Origin: DASVRZ01 sp038230215
GTDB taxonomy: Bacteria > Verrucomicrobiota > Verrucomicrobiia > Chthoniobacterales > DASVRZ01
Direction of reading: 5' to 3'
Assembly (NCBI GenBank): GCA_038230215.1
Contig: JBBRNR010000001.1
Span: 1 to 64,000 of the forward strand
Length of the DNA: 64,000 nt
In this document: piece by piece, positions 1 to 7,549 of the stretch
How the letters are laid out: each line of letters begins with the position of its first letter
How positions within the stretch are numbered: the stretch's first letter is position 1
Notes under the pieces: generated by a model
What the model was told of the DNA's origin: nothing
Seen by the model: only the letters and a program-made list of their open reading frames with translations
Databases searched by the model: none
Made by a program: the position numbers and the translations under genes

Positions 1-1
1 C

Positions 2-739
2 ACTGGCGGCGACCCTGATCTGAATCGCACTCAAATCGTCGCCCATGCCCTCGAACGCGCCGGCGTCGACATTCTCGAAATCGGCCTGCCATTTTCCGAT
101 CCGCTGGCCGACGGCATCGCCAACCAGCTCAGCGCCCAGCGCGCCCTCGAGTCTGGCACGAATATCCCGAAACTTCTCGCGATGATCGCCGAGTTTCGGC
201 AAACGTCGCAGCTTCCGATCGTCATTTATTCCTACCTGAACCCGGTGCTCAATCACGGTTTCCAGCGTTTCCACGAGGAGGCTGCCGCCGCCGGAGTCGA
301 TGGCCTTCTCCTCCTTGATCTCCCGCCCGACGAGGCCTTGCGCAGTGCGGAACTCTCCAACTCCGCTGGGCTCCAGCGCATCCTCCTGATCGCACCGACC
401 ACGCCTGCGGCCCGCATCGCGAAGATCACCGCAGCAGGTTCCGGGTTCATCTACTACGTCTCGCGCGAGGGCGTCACCGGCGAGCAAAGCAGCGTCGCGA
501 CCTCATTACCGGAGCGCGTGGAAATGATACGAGCCACCACGGAATTACCCATCGCCATTGGCTTCGGCGTTTCCAATCCTGAGCAAGCCGCCGAAGTCGC
601 CGCAGCCGGTGACGCCGTGGTCGTCGGCAGCGCCATCGTTAAGCGCATCCAGGAATTTGCCAGCGCCCCCGATCTCGGTGAAAAAATCTATCAATTCGTC
701 CAGCCCCTCGTCGAAGCAGCGCATAAAGCTCGAAGATAA
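2..739 (+). CDS. trpA: Tryptophan synthase alpha subunit, 5' end outside window
   Basis: TrpA cleaves indole-3-glycerol phosphate to indole and glyceraldehyde-3-phosphate; the indole passes to TrpB in the cytosolic alpha2beta2 complex. The reading frame is open from base 2 and lacks only the extreme N-terminus. The first residues read TGGDPDLNRT, then VDILEIGLPFSDPLADG, which carries the catalytic Glu and Asp of the family. Further on, GFIYYVSREGVTG and IAIGFGVSNPEQA form the phosphate-binding loops of the TIM barrel. Upstream trpB would be the expected neighbour but is out of view. A palindromic repeat follows the stop codon, so co-transcription with the downstream DAHP synthase is uncertain. 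Confidence 0.96.
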   Translation, partial: TGGDPDLNRTQIVAHALERAGVDILEIGLPFSDPLADGIANQLSAQRALESGTNIPKLLAMIAEFRQTSQLPIVIYSYLNPVLNHGFQRFHEEAAAAGVDGLLLLDLPPDEALRSAELSNSAGLQRILLIAPTTPAARIAKITAAGSGFIYYVSREGVTGEQSSVATSLPERVEMIRATTELPIAIGFGVSNPEQAAEVAAAGDAVVVGSAIVKRIQEFASAPDLGEKIYQFVQPLVEAAHKARR

Positions 740-812
740 GATTCACAACGGAGACACTGAGAATCACGGAGGAAGAAAGTCGCTTTTTTTAGATCTCCGT
801 ACCTCAGTGTGA
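740..812. repeat. Degenerate inverted repeat, CACGGAGG family
   Basis: The spacer between trpA and the DAHP synthase gene carries two imperfect complementary arms, one containing TTCACAACGGAGACACTGAG and the other CTCCGTACCTCAGTGTGAA. It resembles the perfect inverted repeats at 24229 and 28227 and is probably an older, decayed copy. A run of T between the arms suggests it could also weaken read-through from trpA, but this is inference. Confidence 0.55.
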
Positions 813-904
813 AATCTTTTCCCGAGTCGCTTGCAACTCGCCTGGAAAACTTTTCGCAACCCCGCGAGACGTGTGTTACAACTTTCGCCCTACAAATTTT
901 ACTT

Positions 905-1915
905 ATGATCGTCATCCTCAAACCTCACACGTCGCGTGCCGACATCGAATTCGTCATTGCTGAAATCGAGAAACTCGGCTACGCCGCCAGCCCGATCCAC
1001 GGCACCAACCAGACCGTCATCGCCGCCATCGGAGACGAAACCACCCATCACACCCTCGAATCTTTGAATGCTCTTCCAGCCGTCGAGCGCGTCGTCCGCG
1101 TCCAAAAACGCTACAAACTCGTCAGCCGCGAATCGCATCCCGAGGACACTATCGTCGATGTCGATGGCGTGAAAATTGGCGGCGGACACTTCGCCTTAAT
1201 GGCCGGCCCATGCAGTGTCGAGAGCGAGAAACAACTCCTCGACACCGCCCACGCCGTCGCTGCCGCCGGCGCTACCATCCTGCGCGGCGGTGCTTACAAA
1301 CCCCGCACCTCGCCCTACGAATTCCAAGGTCTGGGCAAGGAAGGCCTGCGCCTCCTCGCTCTCGCCAAAAAAGAAACCGGCCTGAAAATCATTACCGAAC
1401 TCCTTAGCGAACTCGACGTCGAGCACGTCGCCGAGACCGCCGACATTCTGCAAATCGGCGCGCGCAACACGCAGAATTTCGCCCTCCTCATCGCCGCCGC
1501 CAAAACCGGCAAACCCATCCTGCTGAAGCGCGGCATGAGCGAGCGCATCGAGGAATGGCTCATGGCCGCCGAATACATTTTGGCCCACGGCAACCCGAAC
1601 GTCCTTCTTTGCGAACGCGGCATCCGCACTTTCGAGACCTACACCCGCAACACCCTCGACCTCGCCGCTGTCGCCATCGCCAAAAAGGAATCCCATTTGC
1701 CCGTCATCGTCGATCCGAGCCAGGGAGCCGGACGCGCCGATTTGGTCAAAGTCCTCTGCCGCGGCGCCGTCGCCCTCGGAGCCGACGGCCTTCTCATCGA
1801 AGTTCACCCCAACCCCGCCGAAGCCCTCAGCGACGGCCAGCAACAGCTCGACCTCGCCGGTTTCGCCAGTCTCCCCGCCGAGCTGGCCCCATTTCTGACC
1901 GCCGTCGGGAAATAA
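905..1915 (+). CDS. aroF: 3-deoxy-7-phosphoheptulonate synthase (DAHP synthase), ACT-like N-terminal domain
   Basis: Condenses phosphoenolpyruvate with erythrose-4-phosphate, the first step of the shikimate pathway. The ATG at 905 gives 336 residues, the length of the Thermotoga-like type I-beta enzymes; an in-frame GTG at 809 would add a tail with no family resemblance. Residues 1-70 (MIVILKPHTSRADIEFVIAE) form the ferredoxin/ACT-like regulatory domain. The barrel has MAGPCSVES, GGAYKPRTSPYEFQG, QIGARNTQNF, LLKRGMS, CERGIRTFE and the metal-site region VDPSQGAGR. Placement after trpA fits aromatic amino acid synthesis. Feedback inhibition by Tyr or Phe through the N-terminal domain is known for relatives; which effector acts here cannot be read. 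Confidence 0.95.
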   Translation: MIVILKPHTSRADIEFVIAEIEKLGYAASPIHGTNQTVIAAIGDETTHHTLESLNALPAVERVVRVQKRYKLVSRESHPEDTIVDVDGVKIGGGHFALMAGPCSVESEKQLLDTAHAVAAAGATILRGGAYKPRTSPYEFQGLGKEGLRLLALAKKETGLKIITELLSELDVEHVAETADILQIGARNTQNFALLIAAAKTGKPILLKRGMSERIEEWLMAAEYILAHGNPNVLLCERGIRTFETYTRNTLDLAAVAIAKKESHLPVIVDPSQGAGRADLVKVLCRGAVALGADGLLIEVHPNPAEALSDGQQQLDLAGFASLPAELAPFLTAVGK

Positions 1916-2027
1916 TTGCCGTCTCCCTGCCAGTCAGGCCGCAGCCTCACGCCAGCGTAAATCAGCAAACGCACTGTCGCTGCTCTGGCGACTTGATAAT
2001 ACGGGCGGCGTCCCTATGGTTTCCGCC

Positions 2028-2519
2028 ATGTTGATTTACCTCCGACTCCTCCTCGCTGCCGCACTACTGGTGGGGCTGGCCAGCTGCAAGACACCTGCTC
2101 AAAAAGCCGAGCAGGAAAAGAAGGCCGATGAACTTTCCAAGCAGCGCGAACAGATCCAGGACGACTCCTTCAAGTCCTTCGTCGGTCGTCTTCGCAAGGC
2201 GGTGGCCAACAAGGACATCCGCGTGATGTCCACGTTGATGACCCCCGATTTTGGCTATAGTTGGGAGCCGGGGAGCGATGGCTACGGCTGCTTCAAATAC
2301 TGGGATGACAATCATCTCTGGCCCGAGTTGCAGCGCGTCGTGAACAGCCAGTTTCTGCCCAACGGAAATTACCTCGTCGCTCCGCCGGAGTTTGCGGATG
2401 ACCCGAATTACACCGGCTTTCGCGCGGGCATCAGTCGCGTAAAAGGCTCCTACAAATTCGCCTATTTCGTCCCGGCTCAGGAGACGCCGATGGCTCCGGC
2501 ACCGCACCAAGGAAATTAA
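2028..2519 (+). CDS. Small lipoprotein of unknown function
   Basis: A short secreted protein. The N-terminus MLIYLRLLLAAALLVGLASC is a lipoprotein signal ending in the lipobox LASC, so the mature protein should be anchored in a membrane through its cysteine. The first 45 mature residues are charged and probably helical (KAEQEKKADELSKQREQIQDD). The rest has a mixed alpha/beta look with several aromatic residues. An ATG four codons earlier (2016) is an equally possible start. I do not recognise a family; the length and shape are reminiscent of small NTF2-like lipoproteins, but no motif proves this. Confidence 0.75.
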   Translation: MLIYLRLLLAAALLVGLASCKTPAQKAEQEKKADELSKQREQIQDDSFKSFVGRLRKAVANKDIRVMSTLMTPDFGYSWEPGSDGYGCFKYWDDNHLWPELQRVVNSQFLPNGNYLVAPPEFADDPNYTGFRAGISRVKGSYKFAYFVPAQETPMAPAPHQGN

Positions 2520-2581
2520 AGCGTGTGTTCGGCCCACTCAAGAAGTGACCGACTAATTTCTGCTTGATTCATCCCGTGAGC

Positions 2582-3010
2582 ATGTCCCACCACGAACCTT
2601 CCGCGCACGGTTTGCCGCACGGGGAGCCGTTCATCTTTGTGGATCGCGTTTTGGAAACTCGCGATGGCGAATGGGCCCGCTGCGAGGTTCGCTTCGGACT
2701 CGACCGTGATTTTTTCCGGGGTCATTTTCCGGGAAATCCCATCGTGCCGGGCGTGATCCTCACTGAGGCTCTCGCGCAGGCGGCTGGAATTGCGGCGGGC
2801 AGCGGGGTGGAAAACAAGCGCAGCTTCCTGCTCTCGGCCATCCGGGCCATGAAATTCAAGCGAGCCGTTTTGCCCGGCGAAATCATCCAACTCGAAACCA
2901 CTAAACGCGGCGAGATGGCCGGTCTGCTCCAGTTTGAAACCGTCGCTCGCGTCGGCGAAGACGTTGTCGCCGAGGGCCAGATCATCCTCAGCGAAGCTTC
3001 CCTCATTTAA
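2582..3010 (+). CDS. FabZ-like 3-hydroxyacyl-ACP dehydratase (hotdog fold)
   Basis: Likely dehydrates 3-hydroxyacyl-ACP in fatty acid elongation. The sequence shows LPHGEPFIFVDRV near the start and HFPGNPIVPGVILTEALAQAAG, which holds the FabZ catalytic His (HFPG) and Glu (TEALAQ). At about 142 residues it matches the single-hotdog FabZ length. ATG 2582 is preferred over a TTG at 2564, since the family begins close to the LPH motif. The downstream membrane glycosyltransferase starts 15 bases after the stop, suggesting one transcript for envelope lipid work. It could be a second, specialised copy rather than the main fabZ, because lpxA and lpxD are not beside it. Confidence 0.85.
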   Translation: MSHHEPSAHGLPHGEPFIFVDRVLETRDGEWARCEVRFGLDRDFFRGHFPGNPIVPGVILTEALAQAAGIAAGSGVENKRSFLLSAIRAMKFKRAVLPGEIIQLETTKRGEMAGLLQFETVARVGEDVVAEGQIILSEASLI

Positions 3011-3025
3011 CCGCTTTCGGCCCGG

Positions 3026-4501
3026 ATGCCCGACACTGCCTCACTCTCACAATCCGGTCTAACTCCGCTCGCTCTACTGCGTTCGGCGTTCCTCATCGTC
3101 GCCATCTGGGCGGGAATCTACCTGCCGACTTTGGGAACATTGGAACTCAAGGGTGAGGAAGGCCGCCGCATTTTGCCGGGTCAAACCATGCTGCGCAACG
3201 GCGACTGGATCGTCCCGCAAGTCGGCGGCGAGGCGTATTTGCGCAAGCCGCCTATGATTAACTGGCTCGCCGCCATCAGCTTCAAACTCACCGGCATCGA
3301 AAACGAATGGACCGCCCGTTTGCCTTCGGTGCTTGGGGTTTTGGCCGTCGCGCTCGTGCTTTTTCTGGCGGGCGCACGTTGCCTGGGGCATCCCGCCGCT
3401 TTTGCCGCCGCCATTTTCACCCTCACGAATCTGGCCATGATCGACAAGGGCCGCGTCCTGGAAATTGACGCCCTCTATTCCGCCGCCACCGGAGTTGCAG
3501 TGATATGCTGGCTGCGCGGCTGGATGCTGGATCGACCCTGGCGCGTCTCAGTGTTCGTCGGCGTGGCCCTCGGTTTCGGCTATTTGCTGAAAGGCCCGGT
3601 GCACCTGCTCTTCTTCTACGTCGTCGTCGTCGCCGTCCTCTGGAAAGCACGCCAGCTCTGCAAGTTGCCGCATCCCTCGCACCTCGTTTCCCTGCTCATC
3701 GCCACCGGACTCGTCGCCCTCTGGTGGGTGCCCTTTCACGCGCGCACTGGCGGCGCGGGCGGTGCCATGATTCATCAACTCACCGACCGCATCGACGGCT
3801 CCGACTTCGATCTTACCGGCTGGCTCCTCAACATCCCTCGCGGCCTCCTCAATCTCCTGCCGTGGTCCCTTTTTCTCCCGCTCGCCTGGATTCCATTGAG
3901 ATCAGACTCGCCTGAAAAAATCCGCGCCCTCACGCGTGGCCTGCGCTGGGCCGTGTTCGGGAGCTTCCTCGCCGTCAGCCTCGCGCCCGGTTCGCTGCCG
4001 CGCTACACCATGCCGGTCACCGTCCCATTTGTCCTTCTCATCGCGCTCTTGCTCGAATGGGGCACGCTCCCGGAGCGCCTCTGGAAAATCTGGCGCACCG
4101 CCACTGGCGGCGGAGTCGGCGGCCTGAAAATCCTCACGCAACGCAGCGGTTTCCTCTTCGTCTTGCTGATGGCCCTCTACTCGCTAGCCATCGTTCCCCA
4201 ACTCAAAAAGCGTTCCCTTTGGCGAGCTGCCGGCGACAAAATCAACGCTGCCATACCCACTGGCGAAACCCTCTACGCCGTCGATCCCGGTTCGCAGCCG
4301 ATCTTTTTCTACTTCACCGATCCGTATCGCTTTGTGGACAAAGCCGACGACCTCCCCCGCGATGCACATTACATCCTGGCTCGCGGAAAACCGCTGGCCG
4401 ACGTGAGAAAACACCACCCTGAAGCCCGCGAACTCGTCACCTACGAAGATCGCGGCGACAAAACAACCATCCTCCTGCAAGTCGATTCGCGCCGGAAATA
4501 A
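3026..4501 (+). CDS. ArnT-like integral membrane glycosyltransferase (GT-C fold)
   Basis: Probably transfers a sugar from a polyprenyl-phosphate donor to lipid A or another envelope acceptor on the periplasmic side. After the first membrane helix comes LKGEEGRRILPGQTML...GDWIVPQVGGEAYLRKPPMINWL; the acidic pair and the KPPM block are typical of the ArnT/PMT group. About ten further hydrophobic helices follow, then a soluble C-terminal part of about 110 residues starting near KRSLWRAAGDKI. The 491-residue length fits the family. It lies 15 bases behind the FabZ-like gene. The actual sugar and acceptor cannot be told from sequence, and no arn gene cluster surrounds it. Confidence 0.8.
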   Translation: MPDTASLSQSGLTPLALLRSAFLIVAIWAGIYLPTLGTLELKGEEGRRILPGQTMLRNGDWIVPQVGGEAYLRKPPMINWLAAISFKLTGIENEWTARLPSVLGVLAVALVLFLAGARCLGHPAAFAAAIFTLTNLAMIDKGRVLEIDALYSAATGVAVICWLRGWMLDRPWRVSVFVGVALGFGYLLKGPVHLLFFYVVVVAVLWKARQLCKLPHPSHLVSLLIATGLVALWWVPFHARTGGAGGAMIHQLTDRIDGSDFDLTGWLLNIPRGLLNLLPWSLFLPLAWIPLRSDSPEKIRALTRGLRWAVFGSFLAVSLAPGSLPRYTMPVTVPFVLLIALLLEWGTLPERLWKIWRTATGGGVGGLKILTQRSGFLFVLLMALYSLAIVPQLKKRSLWRAAGDKINAAIPTGETLYAVDPGSQPIFFYFTDPYRFVDKADDLPRDAHYILARGKPLADVRKHHPEARELVTYEDRGDKTTILLQVDSRRK

Positions 4502-4722
4502 TTAGCCATAGAGGACACAGAAAGAAAAGCGGCCGTCCGAATCTCTGTGGCTAGAACCTTCCCCTTTTCCCGCGCTGTGAAGTCCGTGATGACTGTAGGG
4601 TCAATTCTGTAAATCGATAAACAGAACGGTCCAGAATTGGGAGCCCATTCTAACTCAAATGAGCCACTACCGCGATGGGCTCCGGCTTGTTTTACGACCG
4701 GATAAGTCCTATGGCTTTGCAC

Positions 4723-5124
4723 ATGACTCTTCGTCGCGCCCGAAAATGTTCCCCTTCCATCTCGAAGCTGGCGGTGGCCACGCGGGTATATGTGCAGGGG
4801 CTGCATCGTTTCGGGCCAGGCAAGGCGGATTTACTCCATTGGATCGAGCAGACGGGGTCGCTGGCCGAGGCGGCGCGCAAAATGGAGATGTCGTATATGC
4901 GGGCGTGGCGGCTGGTGCGGGAGTTGCAGGCGAGTCTGCGGACTCCGGCCGTGGTTCTCGCTCGTGGTCGCGGTGAATCGGGCGGGGCGCAATTGACTGT
5001 GACGGGGCGCGAGTTGCTGGCCCATTATCGGGAGTTGAAAAAGGAGGTGCAGGCGTGCGCGAAGGAGCACGGGGCGTGGATGGAGGATTATTTTTTACCC
5101 GTGGAGTCGGCTGGCAAGGAGTAA
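4723..5124 (+). CDS. ModE-like N-terminal-domain transcriptional regulator
   Basis: A stand-alone LysR/ModE-type winged helix-turn-helix protein. HRFGPGKADLLHWIEQTGSL, then AEAARKMEMSYMRAWRLVREL and GGAQLTVTGRELLAHYRELKKEV match the DNA-binding domain of ModE. There is no C-terminal molybdate-binding (TOBE/MOP) domain, so metal sensing would need another partner or does not occur. The ATG at 4723 gives 133 residues; ATG 4711 or 4675 are alternatives that only lengthen an unconserved end. Its 3' end overlaps the 3' end of the opposite-strand oxyanion-binding lipoprotein gene by 37 bases, a pairing that supports a molybdate or tungstate role. Confidence 0.82.
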   Translation: MTLRRARKCSPSISKLAVATRVYVQGLHRFGPGKADLLHWIEQTGSLAEAARKMEMSYMRAWRLVRELQASLRTPAVVLARGRGESGGAQLTVTGRELLAHYRELKKEVQACAKEHGAWMEDYFLPVESAGKE

Positions 5125-5945
5125 AAGAGGGCGACGCCTCCGGGCTGGCGCGCGGCAAAGGCGTCGAGAAAGGCACGAGTGTTGTCGGAGACGAGGTAAT
5201 CGCGCAGGGCGGCGGCTCCGACGACGTTGGCCTCGGGAAACGAGGCGGGGTTGGCGGTGACGATGACGTAGGTGCGCCGCATCTCGGGGTCGCCCTCAAC
5301 CATGATTTCGAGGTTGCCGTGTGGGGTTTTGCCAGTGAGGAATGGGATGCGGCCGCTGACGACGTAGGCGGCGTGCTGCGCAGCGTAGAGAAGGATGGAT
5401 TGCGGGGCGGCGCTTTCGTCTTTCAGCACCCAATCGCCGATGGGCTGGATGCCGGCCCGTTTCCAGAGATGATGGACGACTTCGCGGCTGCCTGGCCCGG
5501 CGAAATCGACGAATCGACTCTGACTCGCCGCTATTTTTTTCAAGGCTTCGACGCCACTGGCCAGACCGCGAACGCCCGCAGGGTCGCCGGGCGGGCCGAG
5601 GAGAATGTGCTCGTTGCGCGCCCAGGGAATGAGGCCAAGCCCGTGGCCGTCGGCGACGAGATTGGTGGCCTCATCGGAGCTGTGCATTGTGAGGAGGTCG
5701 ATCTGGCCGGCGCGAAAGGGTGCGGTGAGGACATCCTTGGGGCCAGTGGCCACGAGTTGCGTTTTCCAGCCGGTGTCGCGCTCGAACTGGGCTGCCAGTT
5801 CCTGCCACATGCCTGTGGAAGTCATCCCACCGATGATGGCGACGCGAATGGGTGCGCGGGCTGTAGGTTTCGGCGGTTCGCAACTAGCCAGGCCACTGGC
5901 AAAAACGAGGAGCGCGAGGAGAGAGGGGAGTTTCAGGGTTATCAT
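5088..5945 (-). CDS. Molybdate/tungstate-type ABC transporter substrate-binding lipoprotein
   Basis: A periplasmic-type binding protein of the PBP-like (TupA/ModA-related) group. The signal MITLKLPSLLALLVFASGLASC ends in a lipobox Cys. The fold is seen in IRVAIIGGMTSTGMWQELAAQFERDTG, GPKDVLTAPFRAGQIDLLTMHSSDEA and the later RFVDFAGPGSREVVHHLWKRAG. Length (285) is normal. No permease or ATPase gene lies next to it, so either the rest of the transporter is elsewhere or the protein works as a sensor-type binding protein. Its tail overlaps the converging ModE-like regulator gene. Tungstate versus molybdate cannot be decided from the residues seen. Confidence 0.82.
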   Translation of the reverse strand: MITLKLPSLLALLVFASGLASCEPPKPTARAPIRVAIIGGMTSTGMWQELAAQFERDTGWKTQLVATGPKDVLTAPFRAGQIDLLTMHSSDEATNLVADGHGLGLIPWARNEHILLGPPGDPAGVRGLASGVEALKKIAASQSRFVDFAGPGSREVVHHLWKRAGIQPIGDWVLKDESAAPQSILLYAAQHAAYVVSGRIPFLTGKTPHGNLEIMVEGDPEMRRTYVIVTANPASFPEANVVGAAALRDYLVSDNTRAFLDAFAARQPGGVALFYSLPADSTGKK

Positions 5946-5961
5946 GGGTGAAGAAAGCGGA

Positions 5962-6660
5962 TCAGGGCACGGGGTTTTGGTTCACACCCACGCTGTGGGT
6001 CTGCCATTGCACGTCGCCGTGGGCGATTTCCCCCTGCCCGACGCCCAGATAATCGCCGCGATACGAGGCGGCGTGGCCGTCGAGGAAAACGAGATTCGCC
6101 ATGCCCCGATGCCGCGCCTGCACGCTGTAACCGAGCGCCGACGGTACGGTGGAGGAGTAGCCGCAGGGGCCATCCGCCAGAAAGACGAGCCGCGAGGGCG
6201 ACGGGATCTCGACGAGCTTGTGCATGGAAGGTCGAATCCAGGGCGAGAGATACATGTTCATGGCATAGGGCAGGAAATAAGTCGTGCCGGTGGATTGAGC
6301 GGCAGGGCAGACGAAGATGGAATGAGTGCCGGGTTTGGGAGCTTTCCTGGCGGTAACGAGGGTCGAAAGCGGTTCCATGCCGACGTAGGGCGGCAGGCTG
6401 TTAAACCAATCGTCGGGCCGATCGATCTGGAAGAGCGGTTGCATGCCCTGCCCGCGCCGCGCGATGTCCCCGTCGTGCTCGGCGGAATACAAGGAAAGCG
6501 CGACTCCCCATTGGCGAAGGTTGGCGAGGCACTGGGTCTGCGCGGCGGTGACCCGGAGCTGGCTGGTGGCGGCCAGGGTGATTGCTGCGAGCACGCCGAT
6601 GATGGCGATGACGACGAGCAGCTCGACCAGAGTAAATGCGGGCTGGTTTCTCCAGTTCAT
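5962..6660 (-). CDS. Type II secretion-like pseudopilin with N-terminal methylation motif
   Basis: The N-terminus MNWRNQPAFTLVELLVVIAI is a class III prepilin signal: cleavage before Phe, Glu at +5, then a hydrophobic helix. The C-terminal part has MANLVFLDGHAAS, the DG-type motif common to the large pseudopilin families of Verrucomicrobiota and Planctomycetes, and two cysteines that may bridge. The ATG at 6660 is chosen; a TTG at 6669 is also in frame but overlaps the upstream stop. It sits 5 bases after the PEP-CTERM gene, so the two are almost certainly co-transcribed. Its role, whether fibre component or secretion substrate, is not known. Confidence 0.88.
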   Translation of the reverse strand: MNWRNQPAFTLVELLVVIAIIGVLAAITLAATSQLRVTAAQTQCLANLRQWGVALSLYSAEHDGDIARRGQGMQPLFQIDRPDDWFNSLPPYVGMEPLSTLVTARKAPKPGTHSIFVCPAAQSTGTTYFLPYAMNMYLSPWIRPSMHKLVEIPSPSRLVFLADGPCGYSSTVPSALGYSVQARHRGMANLVFLDGHAASYRGDYLGVGQGEIAHGDVQWQTHSVGVNQNPVP

Positions 6661-6665
6661 CCGAT

Positions 6666-7424
6666 TCAACGCCGTCTGCGGTGATGGAAAACGCCCAGGC
6701 CCGCCAAGCCCAGGCCGATGAATGCAATGGAACCCGGCTCAGGCACGGCGGTAACGGTGAGTGTGGGTCGGCTTGCGGCTGTGCCGATGCTGCGAGAATT
6801 GAAAAGATAGCTCACGGTCGCATCTGCCGCAGATAAGTGGAAGCCGATGGCGGTGCCATTACTGATGTCGGCGAGCAATCCGCTGGACAGGGTGAGCGTG
6901 CAGGTGGCGGCGCCGCTGGTGCCGCCCGCGTAGGAAAAAGTGCCGAGGGATTGATCGTTCACGCTTGAGTAAGTGGCGATGTCATTGAAGGTAATCCCGT
7001 CGGTGGTCGGGGCAGCGGGTGTGCCTGTGCCCTCGGTGAAAGTGTCGATGGCCATCCAGAGGAGGTTGAAATTGCCTGCGACCGGGGTGTCGAAAATGGC
7101 GTTGTTCGCAGCGGCAGCGGTGAGTTGCAGGGTGATGGATTGAATGGTCCAGAGCCCGGCTCCATAGGTGGTATCGAGGGAAGTCTTAATGGCACTTCCA
7201 TCGAACTTGAGAAAGCTTTGAAACTCGCCTTTCGCAGAGCCCGTCGCGGAGACTACCAGCGCGCCCGCGCCCCCGTAGTTTTTATCCGCCGCTCCACCAT
7301 TGGAGTTGCCGGAGTTCACAAATGCATCCGCAGTGGGAATGAAGATGGCCGCATTCACCGGACTCCCCATGACCAGCGACAGAATGCCGAGAAGGAAAAC
7401 TGCAAGGTGAGTCGGAAGATTCAT
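6666..7424 (-). CDS. PEP-CTERM sorting-domain exported protein
   Basis: Exported protein with an N-terminal signal (AVFLLGILSLVMGSPVNA) and a C-terminal PEP-CTERM anchor: VPEPGS, a hydrophobic stretch IAFIGLGLAGLGVF, then HHRRRR. In the known system an exosortase cuts near the PEP motif as the protein crosses the inner membrane, and such proteins are linked to exopolysaccharide or biofilm. The body is Thr/Ser/Gly-rich, with FIPTADAFVNSGNSN...NYGGAGAL and a beta-rich pattern similar to DNRLRE-type extracellular domains. No exosortase gene is in the window. It heads a two-gene unit with the pseudopilin. Confidence 0.9.
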   Translation of the reverse strand: MNLPTHLAVFLLGILSLVMGSPVNAAIFIPTADAFVNSGNSNGGAADKNYGGAGALVVSATGSAKGEFQSFLKFDGSAIKTSLDTTYGAGLWTIQSITLQLTAAAANNAIFDTPVAGNFNLLWMAIDTFTEGTGTPAAPTTDGITFNDIATYSSVNDQSLGTFSYAGGTSGAATCTLTLSSGLLADISNGTAIGFHLSAADATVSYLFNSRSIGTAASRPTLTVTAVPEPGSIAFIGLGLAGLGVFHHRRRR

Positions 7425-7549
7425 AATATATTCACCGGGTTATAATAACAGTCGCCGCAGCTTGCCAATCCCTAAAAGCGCCTGGTTTCAGAAACCGGTC
7501 GCCACATTTGCTCTGTCAAACCCCAAGGAATTATGGTGATACTTTTCCC

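Noticed and set aside
809..904. GTG-initiated N-terminal extension of the DAHP synthase
   Set aside because: The 32 added residues come from the decayed inverted repeat and show no family similarity; ATG 905 fits the known length.
5055..5951. 298-residue plus-strand ORF
   Set aside because: Antisense to the binding lipoprotein, Gly/Asp-rich composition typical of reverse-strand shadows, no recognisable domain.
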